Positions 15,827 through 23,463 of a stretch of DNA of 34,408 nt are shown one piece after another. Under the pieces are notes generated by a model. The model had not been told where the DNA came from. It ran no database searches and saw only the letters and a list, made by a program, of their open reading frames with translations. The DNA is from an uncultured Lachnospiraceae bacterium (GTDB taxonomy: Bacteria; Bacillota; Clostridia; Lachnospirales; Lachnospiraceae). The stretch is taken from contig CASEIR010000077.1 in assembly GCA_949287925.1 (NCBI GenBank), positions 1-34,408 of the forward strand, written 5' to 3'. The position numbers and the translations under genes are program-made. Within the stretch, counting starts at the first letter, position 1; every line of letters starts with the position of its first letter.

Positions 15827-16681
15827 CTAGTATTCATTCGGCATCTCATCGATCTCGTCGCACCGAAATACCGGACCGTCTTTACATACATACTTTGATC
15901 CGATGTTGCATCTTCCACATTTGCCGACTCCGCACTTCATACGAAGTTCCAGAGTGGTGTATACCTGATCCTTCGAAAATCCCAGTTCTTCCAAGCCGGC
16001 CAGAACGAATTTGATCATGATCGGCGGTCCGCAGACCAGAGCAGTCTTGTTCACATCGAAACCAAGTTCTTTCACATAGTTCGGCACGAATCCCACATGG
16101 CCGTCCCAGCCTTCCTGTTCACGGTCGATCGTAAGATATACATTCACGCCCTCTGTTTTCATCCACACTTCCTGGATCTCTTTGAGCTGCACCAGATCAT
16201 CCGCGGAGCGGGATCCGTAAACAATATCTACCGTTCCGTAATTCTCACGGTTATCCAGTACATAGTTGATCACGGAACGCAGCGGAGCAAGACCGATACC
16301 ACCTGCAATAAACAGCAGGTTCTTTCCTTTCAGTTCATCCTCTACCGGGAAATGATTACCATAAGGTCCACGGACGGTGATTTCATCCCCGACTTCCAGA
16401 CTGTGGAGATAATCGGTCAGCATCCCACATTTCTTAATGCTGAACTCCTGATATTCTTTATTCGTAGGCGAAGAAGTAATGGAAAACATACCTTCGCTGA
16501 TTCCGGGCGCACACAGCATTGCACACTGTCCCGGCATATGTTCAAACAGTTTTCCGCCTTCCGGAGCATTCACACGGAAGGTTTTTACGTCCGGCGTCTC
16601 TTCCCGGATATCGGTAATAATTCCCACCTGGGGAATCAAAGTGTCCAGTTTATAATTCTTGTGGCAGGTACATTCGCTCAT
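15827..16681 (-). CDS. flxA: FlxA-like FAD/NAD(P)H-binding subunit with 2Fe-2S
   Basis: The protein belongs to the PyrK/HydG/AsrB ferredoxin-reductase-like family. It has an FAD-binding beta barrel (MFSITSSP, ~65-72), an NAD(P)-binding domain (AGGIGLAPLRS, 126-136; VCGPP, 217-220) and a C-terminal PyrK-type [2Fe-2S] site (Cys250, 255, 258, 266). In the FlxABCD-HdrABC complexes of sulfate reducers FlxA is the NADH-oxidising entry point. At 284 residues the length fits. Its ATG overlaps the flxB stop by one base. The gene name rests on family plus context (flxB, flxC, flxD and hdrABC adjacent). The anaerobic sulfite reductase AsrB is the main alternative, but no asrC is present. Confidence 0.87.
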   Translation of the reverse strand: MSECTCHKNYKLDTLIPQVGIITDIREETPDVKTFRVNAPEGGKLFEHMPGQCAMLCAPGISEGMFSITSSPTNKEYQEFSIKKCGMLTDYLHSLEVGDEITVRGPYGNHFPVEDELKGKNLLFIAGGIGLAPLRSVINYVLDNRENYGTVDIVYGSRSADDLVQLKEIQEVWMKTEGVNVYLTIDREQEGWDGHVGFVPNYVKELGFDVNKTALVCGPPIMIKFVLAGLEELGFSKDQVYTTLELRMKCGVGKCGRCNIGSKYVCKDGPVFRCDEIDEMPNEY

Positions 16682-17718
16682 TACTGCTCACCTCCCTGTT
16701 TCTGAAATGCTTTCACTACCTTTACAATATTCAGCGCTGACGGACATTTTTCCACGCATCTTCCACATCCCACACAGGAATACATTCCGTCATTGTTGGC
16801 TGGGAAATATACCAGTTTATGCATAAATCTCTGACGGAAACGTTCTTTCTGGGAATTACGGTTATTACCGTGAGCCATCATGGTAAAATCGGAATACATA
16901 CACGAATCCCAGCAGCGGTAACGTTTTACCCCATGTCCCGTGTCATAATCCTTGATATCGTAACACTGGCAAGTCGGACATACAAAGGTGCAGGTACCGC
17001 ACGCCAGACATGGTTTATACAATTCTTCCCAGACTGGAGAATCGAATTTTTCCATAAGTACATCCCCGTTCCATCCTTCCAGTGAAAGATTTGAATAGGG
17101 AAGTTTTTCAATAATTCCACGAATCTTGCCCTTTTCTTCTTCTACTTTCGCATCCGCATCATCGTCTGGAATCAACAGATCTGCAACCTTAGCAGTCAGT
17201 GTCTCCCCTTTTTCCGTAAGCGGTTTCCAGCAAAGGTCTCCTTCGATCATCCATACAGCCACGTCTGCCGCCGGATCAGCCGCATCCACTCCAAACACCT
17301 TGCAAAAACAGGTTTCTTCCGGCTCATGGCAGGCCATAGCAACGATGATTCCATGCTCCCTTCTGGCAGCATAAAAAGTATCTATGGGATCTGCCAGGAA
17401 CACTTTGTCCAGCACCTCTATTCCCTTGATATCACAGGCTTTCATGCCAAAAACCACAAAATCCTGTTCTTTCAGGCATTCCGGTTCGATACTGATCTTC
17501 TTCCCATCTTTCACACAGGTATACAAGTTCTCGCTCTGAGGGAAGAAAACGTCTTTTGGAGATTTTACGCTTTTCAATGTATCAAGATCTACCTCTGCGT
17601 CTTCACTCCAAACGCCGAAATTCACTTGTCCGGCAGTCTTCACCGGCAGGTATAATTCCTGTTCTGCGGCAATCTTCTGAAATAATGCCGTCAGATTTTC
17701 TTTTGCTATCTTGTACAT
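16681..17718 (-). CDS. flxB: FlxB-like (AsrA/HyhB family) 4Fe-4S subunit
   Basis: This 345-residue protein has the AsrA/HyhB-type architecture. An N-terminal domain is followed by two [4Fe-4S] motifs, Cys237-247 (CLACGTCTFVC) and Cys315-325 (CVGCGRCVEKC). The family block RCWDSCMYSDFTMM ... ERFRQRFMHKL (~268-301) lies between them. Proteins of this kind relay electrons between the FAD/NAD subunit and further iron-sulfur partners in sulfhydrogenases, sulfite reductases and Flx complexes. It overlaps flxA by one base and follows flxC by three. In this operon it is read as the FlxB relay. It is soluble, with no signal peptide or membrane segment. Confidence 0.85.
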   Translation of the reverse strand: MYKIAKENLTALFQKIAAEQELYLPVKTAGQVNFGVWSEDAEVDLDTLKSVKSPKDVFFPQSENLYTCVKDGKKISIEPECLKEQDFVVFGMKACDIKGIEVLDKVFLADPIDTFYAARREHGIIVAMACHEPEETCFCKVFGVDAADPAADVAVWMIEGDLCWKPLTEKGETLTAKVADLLIPDDDADAKVEEEKGKIRGIIEKLPYSNLSLEGWNGDVLMEKFDSPVWEELYKPCLACGTCTFVCPTCQCYDIKDYDTGHGVKRYRCWDSCMYSDFTMMAHGNNRNSQKERFRQRFMHKLVYFPANNDGMYSCVGCGRCVEKCPSALNIVKVVKAFQKQGGEQ

Positions 17719-17721
17719 ACA

Positions 17722-18696
17722 TTATCTCCTTTCTGCCACGATTCCAGGCTCAACATCTTCGAATACATAACTGGTGAGAGGCCCTCTTTCTTCCATATCT
17801 GCTCCCGCCTGATATTCTCCGTAGAATTCATTGATATCTTTGATAAACTTGCGGTTGAACAGATGAAGCGGAATCCCCTGCGGACAGACTCTGCTGCACT
17901 CACCGCAGTCCGTACATCTTCCGGCCACATGGAAGGCACGGATAATATGGAACATTTTCTCTTCAAAAGAATCCACATTCGCCTTCTGTGCACTGTCAAA
18001 TTTTGTACTGTCGAAGACACATTTCCGGCAGCTGCAGGCCGGACATACGTTACGGCAGGCGTTGCAGCGGATACATTTGCTTAATTCCTTCTGGAAATAC
18101 GCGAACTTTTCCTCCGGACTCATGGCCTCGATCTTTTCAACCTCTGTAAACCGGTCGGCATCCTTCGTCTCTTTGGATTCGCCGATCAGCTCGTCATAGA
18201 TCATATGCTCCTTGCCTTTACATACATGGCATCTCTCCAACATAGCGTCCCCATAAGCACAGGTCTTCTCTCCATAAATAGTCTGGATCGCAAGCGTATC
18301 TGCTTCCTCTTCGATCTCTGCGCCGGATATGCTCTGAATTCCCTTGATTCCCATGGCACGGATCTTCTCAATATCCAGCTTACCTTTGCATCCCACACCG
18401 ATGATATAAGCTTTCTCCCTGTCTACACGGTGTTCTTTCATCAGCTGTTGGAAACTGTAGGTATCACAGGGTTTCAGACAAACCAGTGTTTTCCCTTCCA
18501 GTTTGGAAGCCTCAATCATATATTTACTCAGATTTGCTCCGCAGAAACCGTTATATACAAAATCTGCAAAGTCTTCTTCTTTCTCAAAATAAGCCGGCTC
18601 CGGATTGTAAGGCAGGTCTCCGGCTTTCCATCCAAGCACTCTGGCTACACTGCCGTCTGCCAGAAGCTCTTTCGCTCGGTTGATTAATTCCTGCAT
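17722..18696 (-). CDS. flxC: FlxC-like 4Fe-4S subunit
   Basis: The 324-residue protein has an FdhB/FrhB-like N-terminal part (VYNGFCGANLSKYM, LVCLKPCDTY, IIGVGC, ERCHVCKGKEH). Two C-terminal [4Fe-4S] motifs follow: Cys208-218 (CIRCNACRNVC, then further Cys in PACSCRKC) and Cys261-271 (CTDCGECSRVC). It fits FlxC, the third subunit of the NADH-oxidising Flx module. Its ATG lies inside the end of flxD (13-base overlap), with GGAGG in the flxD coding sequence as ribosome site, implying translational coupling. The distinction between FlxB and FlxC rests on the AsrA-like block being in the neighbour, so the letters could be debated. Confidence 0.82.
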   Translation of the reverse strand: MQELINRAKELLADGSVARVLGWKAGDLPYNPEPAYFEKEEDFADFVYNGFCGANLSKYMIEASKLEGKTLVCLKPCDTYSFQQLMKEHRVDREKAYIIGVGCKGKLDIEKIRAMGIKGIQSISGAEIEEEADTLAIQTIYGEKTCAYGDAMLERCHVCKGKEHMIYDELIGESKETKDADRFTEVEKIEAMSPEEKFAYFQKELSKCIRCNACRNVCPACSCRKCVFDSTKFDSAQKANVDSFEEKMFHIIRAFHVAGRCTDCGECSRVCPQGIPLHLFNRKFIKDINEFYGEYQAGADMEERGPLTSYVFEDVEPGIVAERR

Positions 18697-19127
18697 CTTA
18701 AATCCTCCAATCTTACATTCTTTCCGAGGGAGCGGATCTTATCTACAAACTCATGCATGGTCTGTGAAAATTTCACACCCTCTGCCGCGGATACCCATTC
18801 TACACGGGTACGTCCATTTTCCACTCCGATATAATCCAACATAGAGAATAAAAGGGTCATTCTCCTTCTGGCATAAAAGTTACCGGACGTATAATGACAG
18901 TCTCCCGGATGGCATCCGCACATGATTACACCGTCAGCGCCTTTTTCAAAAGCCCGGAGAATAAACATGGGATTTACACGGCAGGAACAGGGAACACGGA
19001 TGATCTTTACATCTGCCGGATAGGACAGACGGCTGCTTCCCGCCAGGTCAGCGCCCGCATAACTACACCAGTTACAGCAGAACGCCACAATCTTTGGTCT
19101 GAATTCTTCTTTTGCTTCTATCGACAT
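18684..19127 (-). CDS. flxD: MvhD/FlxD-like 2Fe-2S electron-transfer subunit
   Basis: This is a 147-residue MvhD-family protein (hydrogenase iron-sulfur subunit/FlxD). In methanogens MvhD binds a [2Fe-2S] cluster and docks the electron-input module onto HdrA. Family features are FCCNWCSYAGADLAG (Cys17, 18, 21), RVPCSCRVNPMFILRAFEKGADGVIMCGCHPGDCHY (~45-79, five Cys) and SGNFYARRR. The ATG at 19127 overlaps the last ten bases of hdrA and has GGAGGT nine bases upstream. No hydrogenase catalytic subunits (MvhA/G) are present, so its partner is the Flx NADH module, as in FlxABCD-HdrABC. Confidence 0.9.
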   Translation of the reverse strand: MSIEAKEEFRPKIVAFCCNWCSYAGADLAGSSRLSYPADVKIIRVPCSCRVNPMFILRAFEKGADGVIMCGCHPGDCHYTSGNFYARRRMTLLFSMLDYIGVENGRTRVEWVSAAEGVKFSQTMHEFVDKIRSLGKNVRLEDLRCRN

Positions 19128-21106
19128 ATCGCATCCACCTCCGCTAGAATCTGTCTGTTCGAGAATCCCTGCAGGTCCATAGCTCCGGACGGACATGTTA
19201 CGGTACATGCTCCGCAGCCCTGGCACAATGCGTCATTGACAACCGCAATGCGTCTGGTCTCCCGGATTCCGTGATCATTCACTTCCTTCTCTTCATAGCT
19301 GATTGCTCCATAAGGACATACGTTTGCACACTGGGAACATCCATTACACAGAAGCTCATCTGAGTGAGCGGTACATGGATTGGTCATCAGCTTATCTTTC
19401 GCCAGCAGTCCGATTGCCTTAACCGCTGCAGCTCCCGCCTGGGATACGGTTTCTGGAATATCTTTCGGTCCCTGGCAGACACCAGACAGAAAGATTCCTG
19501 CCGTAGGCGATTCTACAGGACGAAGTTTTGCATGTGCTTCTGTCAGGAAGTTATTGGTATCGATACTTGCCGTCAGCATGGTTGCAATCTCTCTGACATC
19601 CGGATTCGGTTCGATAGCTGCCGCAAGGACTACCATATCCGCTTCCTTCAGGATCTGTTTGTTATCCAGAAGATCTGCTCCCTGCACCAGAAGCTTTCCA
19701 TCCGGCTGGGGAATGACCTTTCCTACCTGTCCTTTGATATAGTTAACGCCATATTCTTCTACAGCTCTACGATAAAATTCATCAAAATTCTTACCTGGTG
19801 TACGCACATCAATATAGAACACTGTCACATTCACATCCGGATACTTATCCCGGATCAGCATGGCATGTTTTGCCGTATACATACAGCAGATCTTGGAACA
19901 ATAACTCTTTCCTCTATTGTCTGCGCAGCGGCTTCCCACACACTGGATGAATACAATTTCCTTCGGAGCTTTTCCGTCAGACAGACGCTCCAGATGTCCT
20001 TTGGTTGGTCCAGCCGCGTTCATGACACGTTCCAGTTCCAAAGATGTAATTACATCCTTGCTCTGGCTATAGGCATATTCATCATAGTTATCCAGTTTGA
20101 TCATATCAAAGCCGGTGGCTACTACAATAGCGCCGTATTTTTCTGTAATAATCTCATCTTTCTGTTCATAGTCTATGGCCCCTGCCTGACAGACTTTAGA
20201 ACAAATTCCACATTTTCCCGTCTTAAACTTGATGCAAGCTTCCCGGTCAATCACTGGAACATTCGGAATCGCCTGGGCAAACGGCGTGTAGATGGCGCTT
20301 CTGTTATTCAGTCCCCGGTTAAATTCACTTGGAGTTTTTTTGCTGGGACATTTTTCCTGACAGACTCCGCATCCGGTACATTTGGACATATCCACGCTTC
20401 TTGCCTTTTTACGGATATCTACGGTAAAGTCACCTACAAAACCGGATACTTTTTCTACTTCACTATATGTATAAATGGTAATATTTTCGTGGGCGCTCGC
20501 CTCCACCATCTTCGGGGTCAGGATACATGCGGAACAGTCCAATGTGGGGAAGGTCTTGTCCAGCTGGGACATTCTTCCTCCGATACTTGGAGTCTTCTCC
20601 ACGATATCCACAGGATATCCGGCATCAGCAATATCCAGTGCCGTCTGGATTCCTGCAATACCGCCTCCGATTACCAGAGCACGTTTGGTAACGCGGCTCT
20701 CTCCCGGTTTCAGCGGCGTGTTCAGATTTACTTTGGCAACGGCTGCACGCATCAGGATTACGGCCTTCTTCGTTGCCTCCTCTATATCTTTATGAATCCA
20801 GGAACAATGCTCCCGGATATTTGCGATCTCGACCATATACGGATTCAGTCCGGCGCGGTCTGCCGCATTACGGAATGTAGTTTCATGCATCCGCGGCGAA
20901 CAGGAACATACGACGATTCCTGTCAGTTTCTTTTCCTGAATGGCAGTACGGATCTTTTCCTGTCCTGCTTCGGAACACATATACTGGTAATCTTCCGCAT
21001 GGACTACTCCAGGCTCCTTCAATGCCATCTCTGCTACTTTCTTCACGTCTACCGTTGCGGCAATATTACTTCCGCAATGACAGACAAATACTCCGATCCT
21101 CTGCAC
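19118..21106 (-). CDS. hdrA: HdrA-like flavin-bifurcating heterodisulfide reductase subunit
   Basis: This 662-residue protein has the complete HdrA layout. The N-terminal domain carries CHCGSN and CSCSPRMHE motifs (~9-75). The thioredoxin-reductase-like FAD domain has GGGIAG at 147-152 and GGRMSQLDKTFPTLDCSACILTPKM. An inserted ferredoxin (~243-306, CTGCGVCQEKC and CGICSKVC) is followed by a C-terminal ferredoxin with CNGCSQCANVC and CQGCGACTVTC. In characterised complexes the HdrA FAD splits electron pairs, sending one to ferredoxin and one to HdrBC. Translation begins with GTG, eight bases after AGGAGGT. It is coupled to flxD by overlap. That it bifurcates here is inferred from the intact architecture and the Flx context. 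Confidence 0.93.
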   Translation of the reverse strand: MQRIGVFVCHCGSNIAATVDVKKVAEMALKEPGVVHAEDYQYMCSEAGQEKIRTAIQEKKLTGIVVCSCSPRMHETTFRNAADRAGLNPYMVEIANIREHCSWIHKDIEEATKKAVILMRAAVAKVNLNTPLKPGESRVTKRALVIGGGIAGIQTALDIADAGYPVDIVEKTPSIGGRMSQLDKTFPTLDCSACILTPKMVEASAHENITIYTYSEVEKVSGFVGDFTVDIRKKARSVDMSKCTGCGVCQEKCPSKKTPSEFNRGLNNRSAIYTPFAQAIPNVPVIDREACIKFKTGKCGICSKVCQAGAIDYEQKDEIITEKYGAIVVATGFDMIKLDNYDEYAYSQSKDVITSLELERVMNAAGPTKGHLERLSDGKAPKEIVFIQCVGSRCADNRGKSYCSKICCMYTAKHAMLIRDKYPDVNVTVFYIDVRTPGKNFDEFYRRAVEEYGVNYIKGQVGKVIPQPDGKLLVQGADLLDNKQILKEADMVVLAAAIEPNPDVREIATMLTASIDTNNFLTEAHAKLRPVESPTAGIFLSGVCQGPKDIPETVSQAGAAAVKAIGLLAKDKLMTNPCTAHSDELLCNGCSQCANVCPYGAISYEEKEVNDHGIRETRRIAVVNDALCQGCGACTVTCPSGAMDLQGFSNRQILAEVDAICR

Positions 21107-21112
21107 CTTCTA

Positions 21113-21502
21113 TCACCTCCTGTACCTTCTGAATGCGCTGACCAGCAACTGCTGCGGTGTTTCCGGATCCAGCAGTTCCGGAATCTCGTCGGGAGTCAGA
21201 TAATCCTGTCCCTTTTCACGAATCACGATCTGCCTTGCAGCGTCAATCAGTTTACCCGGTTTTACATCACGGGGACATCTCTCCACGCAGGCAAAACAGG
21301 AAAGGCATTTCCACAATGACTTAGACTGTACCAGCGATTCGATGTCTTCGTTAATAACATAAGACACAAACTGATGTGGTTTAATATCCATTTCATTATA
21401 AGACGGACAGGATGCGGAGCATTTTCCACACTTCATACACTTCAGGGGATTGACGCCGCTGATCTCTTTGATCAGTTCCGCCTGTTTTTTCTTTGTCGTC
21501 AC
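21113..21502 (-). CDS. hdrC: HdrC-like 4Fe-4S subunit
   Basis: This 129-residue small ferredoxin-like protein has two complete [4Fe-4S] motifs, Cys22-32 (CMKCGKCSASC) and Cys66-76 (CLSCFACVERC). Both match HdrC, which relays electrons from HdrA to HdrB. The start is GTG, overlapping the hdrB stop as GTGA, with GGAG in the hdrB tail. It lies six bases before hdrA. Confidence 0.9.
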   Translation of the reverse strand: MTTKKKQAELIKEISGVNPLKCMKCGKCSASCPSYNEMDIKPHQFVSYVINEDIESLVQSKSLWKCLSCFACVERCPRDVKPGKLIDAARQIVIREKGQDYLTPDEIPELLDPETPQQLLVSAFRRYRR

Positions 21503-22296
21503 TGCTCCTTCACCTCACCTTTCACACCGAGCGCCTCTGCCAGTAATTCTGTAAAATAATAAACCGGCAGGTTCTCATTATTATTTTTATTCAGATTATA
21601 CATGCACAGCGGACAGGCTGTAATCAGCATATCTGCACCGAATCCCTGAGCGCTGTTCTCGATCTTCTTACACATCTCGTTTGCCATATCTGGTTCTTTC
21701 AAAGAGATATATCCGCCGCAGCACTCATTCCGATACGGATAAATCACTGGTTCCGCACCAATGGCACGGATGAAGTCTTCCATAACCTTCGGATTCTCCG
21801 GATTATCGAATGCCAGGATCTTACCAGGACGAAGCAAAAGGCATCCGTAATATGCGCCGATCTTCTTCCCCGTCAGCGGATTTGTTACTTTTTCTTTTAG
21901 CACATCAAAACCAATCCTGTCCCGCAGCACCTCCAGAAAATGCAGCACCTTTGTTTCTCCGGCATAAGGTTCTTCCAGCCCCATATAATTATTGGCTCTG
22001 GTCCGGATATCTTCCACATTCTTCATATCGTCATTCACTCGTTTCAGCACATGATGACAAGCAGAACATAAAGTAACCAAGTCCTGTCCCTTTTCTTTTG
22101 CGTCGTTTAACGCACGAACGGAAGAGAGCTTGGTGGCTATCTCGTCGCTTCCCAGTGGATATACACCGCCGCAGCACTGCCACTCACTGATCTCTTCCAG
22201 TTCAAATCCCAATGCTTTGGCAGAAGCTCTGGCGTAAGCATCCAGATCTTCTGCCTTATTTTTCAAGGTACAGCCGGGATAATAACTGTATTTCAT
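21499..22296 (-). CDS. hdrB: HdrB-like subunit with two CCG iron-sulfur sites
   Basis: The 265-residue protein has two complete CCG domains: Cys9, Cys41-42, Cys77/80 and Cys152, Cys192-193, Cys228/231. In crystal structures of methanogen HdrB this arrangement binds two noncubane [4Fe-4S] clusters that reduce the CoM-CoB heterodisulfide. No coenzyme M/B or DsrC genes are in view, so the acceptor here is unknown. With an FrdAB-like pair in the same operon, HdrB may deliver electrons to fumarate reduction, much as the HdrB-like half of TfrB connects to TfrA. AAGGAGGG precedes the ATG. Family assignment is firm; the acceptor is inference. Confidence 0.92.
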   Translation of the reverse strand: MKYSYYPGCTLKNKAEDLDAYARASAKALGFELEEISEWQCCGGVYPLGSDEIATKLSSVRALNDAKEKGQDLVTLCSACHHVLKRVNDDMKNVEDIRTRANNYMGLEEPYAGETKVLHFLEVLRDRIGFDVLKEKVTNPLTGKKIGAYYGCLLLRPGKILAFDNPENPKVMEDFIRAIGAEPVIYPYRNECCGGYISLKEPDMANEMCKKIENSAQGFGADMLITACPLCMYNLNKNNNENLPVYYFTELLAEALGVKGEVKEQ

Positions 22297-22326
22297 AGTT
22301 CTCCCTCCTTGTCTGTCTCCATAATC

Positions 22327-23274
22327 TTAAATATCTAACTGAGCGATCACTGACTTCAGTACATCTGCGCTTGCTTTCAGCTTGGCAACCTCTTCATCCG
22401 TCAGACGCATCGGAATCTTGCCCTGCACACCATGAGGGCCTACCAAAGTCAACGTACTCAGACACACATCTTCAATTCCGTACTCTCCATGCATCATAGA
22501 GGAGACCGTTGCAACCGAATCAGAAGCCGCAAGCACCATGTTACACAGATAAACCACCGCAATCGAAATCGCATAGAAGGTAGCACCCTTCTTGGCAATG
22601 ACCTGCCCGCCGGATTTATGCACATGCTCTTCCATCGCAGCTTTATCCAATTCTTCAATCTCAATACCGTTTGCCTTCATCGTCTCATAATAATCATCAA
22701 TATTTACAGTAGAAATATCTGCTCCGGACCATGGAACAAAGGAGGAATCACCATGCTCGCCGTACACGTACGCATGAATATTTTTCTGCGCCACATGGAA
22801 ATGTTCCGATAATCCCTGGCGAAGCCTTGCCGTATCCAGGATTGTACCGGAACCGATGATCTGGTTTTCTGGAAGTCCTGAAATCTTGGTAAACACATAG
22901 GTCAATACGTCAACCGGATTGCTGACGATAATATATAAAGCATTTGGCGCTGCTTTTACAATCTCTGGAGTAATTTCTTTGATAATATTCACGTTTGTCT
23001 GTGTAAGTTCAATTCTGGTCTGTCCAGGCTTACGCGCGATTCCGGAAGTGATGATGACAATATCCGATCCAACTGCATCTTCATAATCTCCGGCAATGAT
23101 GGAAATTGGATTGCGGAAACAGGTACCCTGTTTGATATCCATCACTTCTCCTTCTACCTTTTCCTTGTTGATGTCAATAAGTACAATCTCAGAAGCAAAA
23201 TCTTCACCGGATAATTTGTATGCGATTGTAGCTCCGACACTTCCTGCGCCGATAATAGTGATCTTACTGCTCAT
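22327..23274 (-). CDS. LDH-family dehydrogenase with malate-specific arginine (predicted malate dehydrogenase)
   Basis: The 315-residue NAD-dependent enzyme is of the lactate/malate dehydrogenase fold. It has GAGSVGATIAY (9-19), Asp34 for NAD, Asp147/Arg150 and catalytic His174 in YGEHGDSS. Overall it resembles bacterial L-lactate dehydrogenase (GSGTILDTARLR, KKGATFYAIS). The specificity loop, however, reads GIARKPGQTR: Arg81 sits where LDH has Gln102. Q102R is the classic change that turns LDH into an oxaloacetate reductase. Thr232 (LDH Thr246) is kept. As first gene of an operon with fumarase and fumarate reductase-like genes, it is read as malate dehydrogenase; automated pipelines would probably call it ldh. 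AAAGGAAAGG precedes the ATG. Confidence 0.85.
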   Translation of the reverse strand: MSSKITIIGAGSVGATIAYKLSGEDFASEIVLIDINKEKVEGEVMDIKQGTCFRNPISIIAGDYEDAVGSDIVIITSGIARKPGQTRIELTQTNVNIIKEITPEIVKAAPNALYIIVSNPVDVLTYVFTKISGLPENQIIGSGTILDTARLRQGLSEHFHVAQKNIHAYVYGEHGDSSFVPWSGADISTVNIDDYYETMKANGIEIEELDKAAMEEHVHKSGGQVIAKKGATFYAISIAVVYLCNMVLAASDSVATVSSMMHGEYGIEDVCLSTLTLVGPHGVQGKIPMRLTDEEVAKLKASADVLKSVIAQLDI

Positions 23275-23311
23275 AATTTTCCTTTCCTTTCAAAATTGAT
23301 AATTTTTTATC

Positions 23312-23340
23312 ATAGTATCATATCGTTAATAATTTGACAA
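23312..23340 (-). promoter_or_regulatory. Promoter of the mdh-hdr-flx-frd-fum operon
   Basis: On the minus strand TTGTCA and TACTAT are separated by exactly 17 bases, with the -10 ending 38 bases before the mdh ATG. It is the only clear promoter seen upstream of the thirteen-gene run. Confidence 0.75.
23323..23340 (-). promoter_or_regulatory. Predicted Rex operator overlapping the -35 box
   Basis: On the minus strand the 18-mer TTGTCAAATTATTAACGA matches the Rex consensus TTGTTAA-N4-TTAACAA at 12 of 14 defined positions, one mismatch per half. It covers the -35 and half the spacer of the operon promoter. Rex represses fermentation genes in Clostridia and lets go when NADH is high. The binding is predicted from sequence only. 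Confidence 0.7.
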
Positions 23341-23422
23341 GCAATTTTTATCGTTTTTTATAACAATTTTTATAAATTTATACTATTATTGAAAAGCTTT
23401 GGCAACAAATCACCCGGCATTC

Positions 23423-23442
23423 AATACTACATATGTAATATT
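23423..23442. repeat. 20-bp AT-rich palindrome upstream of the operon
   Basis: AATA-C-TACATATGTA-A-TATT is symmetric except for one base pair. It lies between the cyclo-ligase stop and the operon promoter, about 83 bases upstream of the -35. It could be an operator or chance in AT-rich DNA. No terminator with a T run is evident for the cyclo-ligase gene. Confidence 0.3.
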
Positions 23443-23463
23443 TAAGCCCATACTAAATCTCCC

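Noticed and set aside
15827-18696. flxA-flxB as anaerobic sulfite reductase (asrAB) or sulfhydrogenase subunits
   Set aside because: The families are related, but neither asrC nor NiFe-hydrogenase subunits are present, while flxC, an MvhD homologue and hdrABC are adjacent.
19364-21319. Long plus-strand open frame (about 650 codons) opposite hdrA
   Set aside because: The minus-strand HdrA has all expected cysteine motifs; the plus-strand frame has biased composition and no recognisable domain.
22327-23274. Plain L-lactate dehydrogenase
   Set aside because: Arg replaces the lactate-specifying Gln in the substrate loop, and operon context points to malate.
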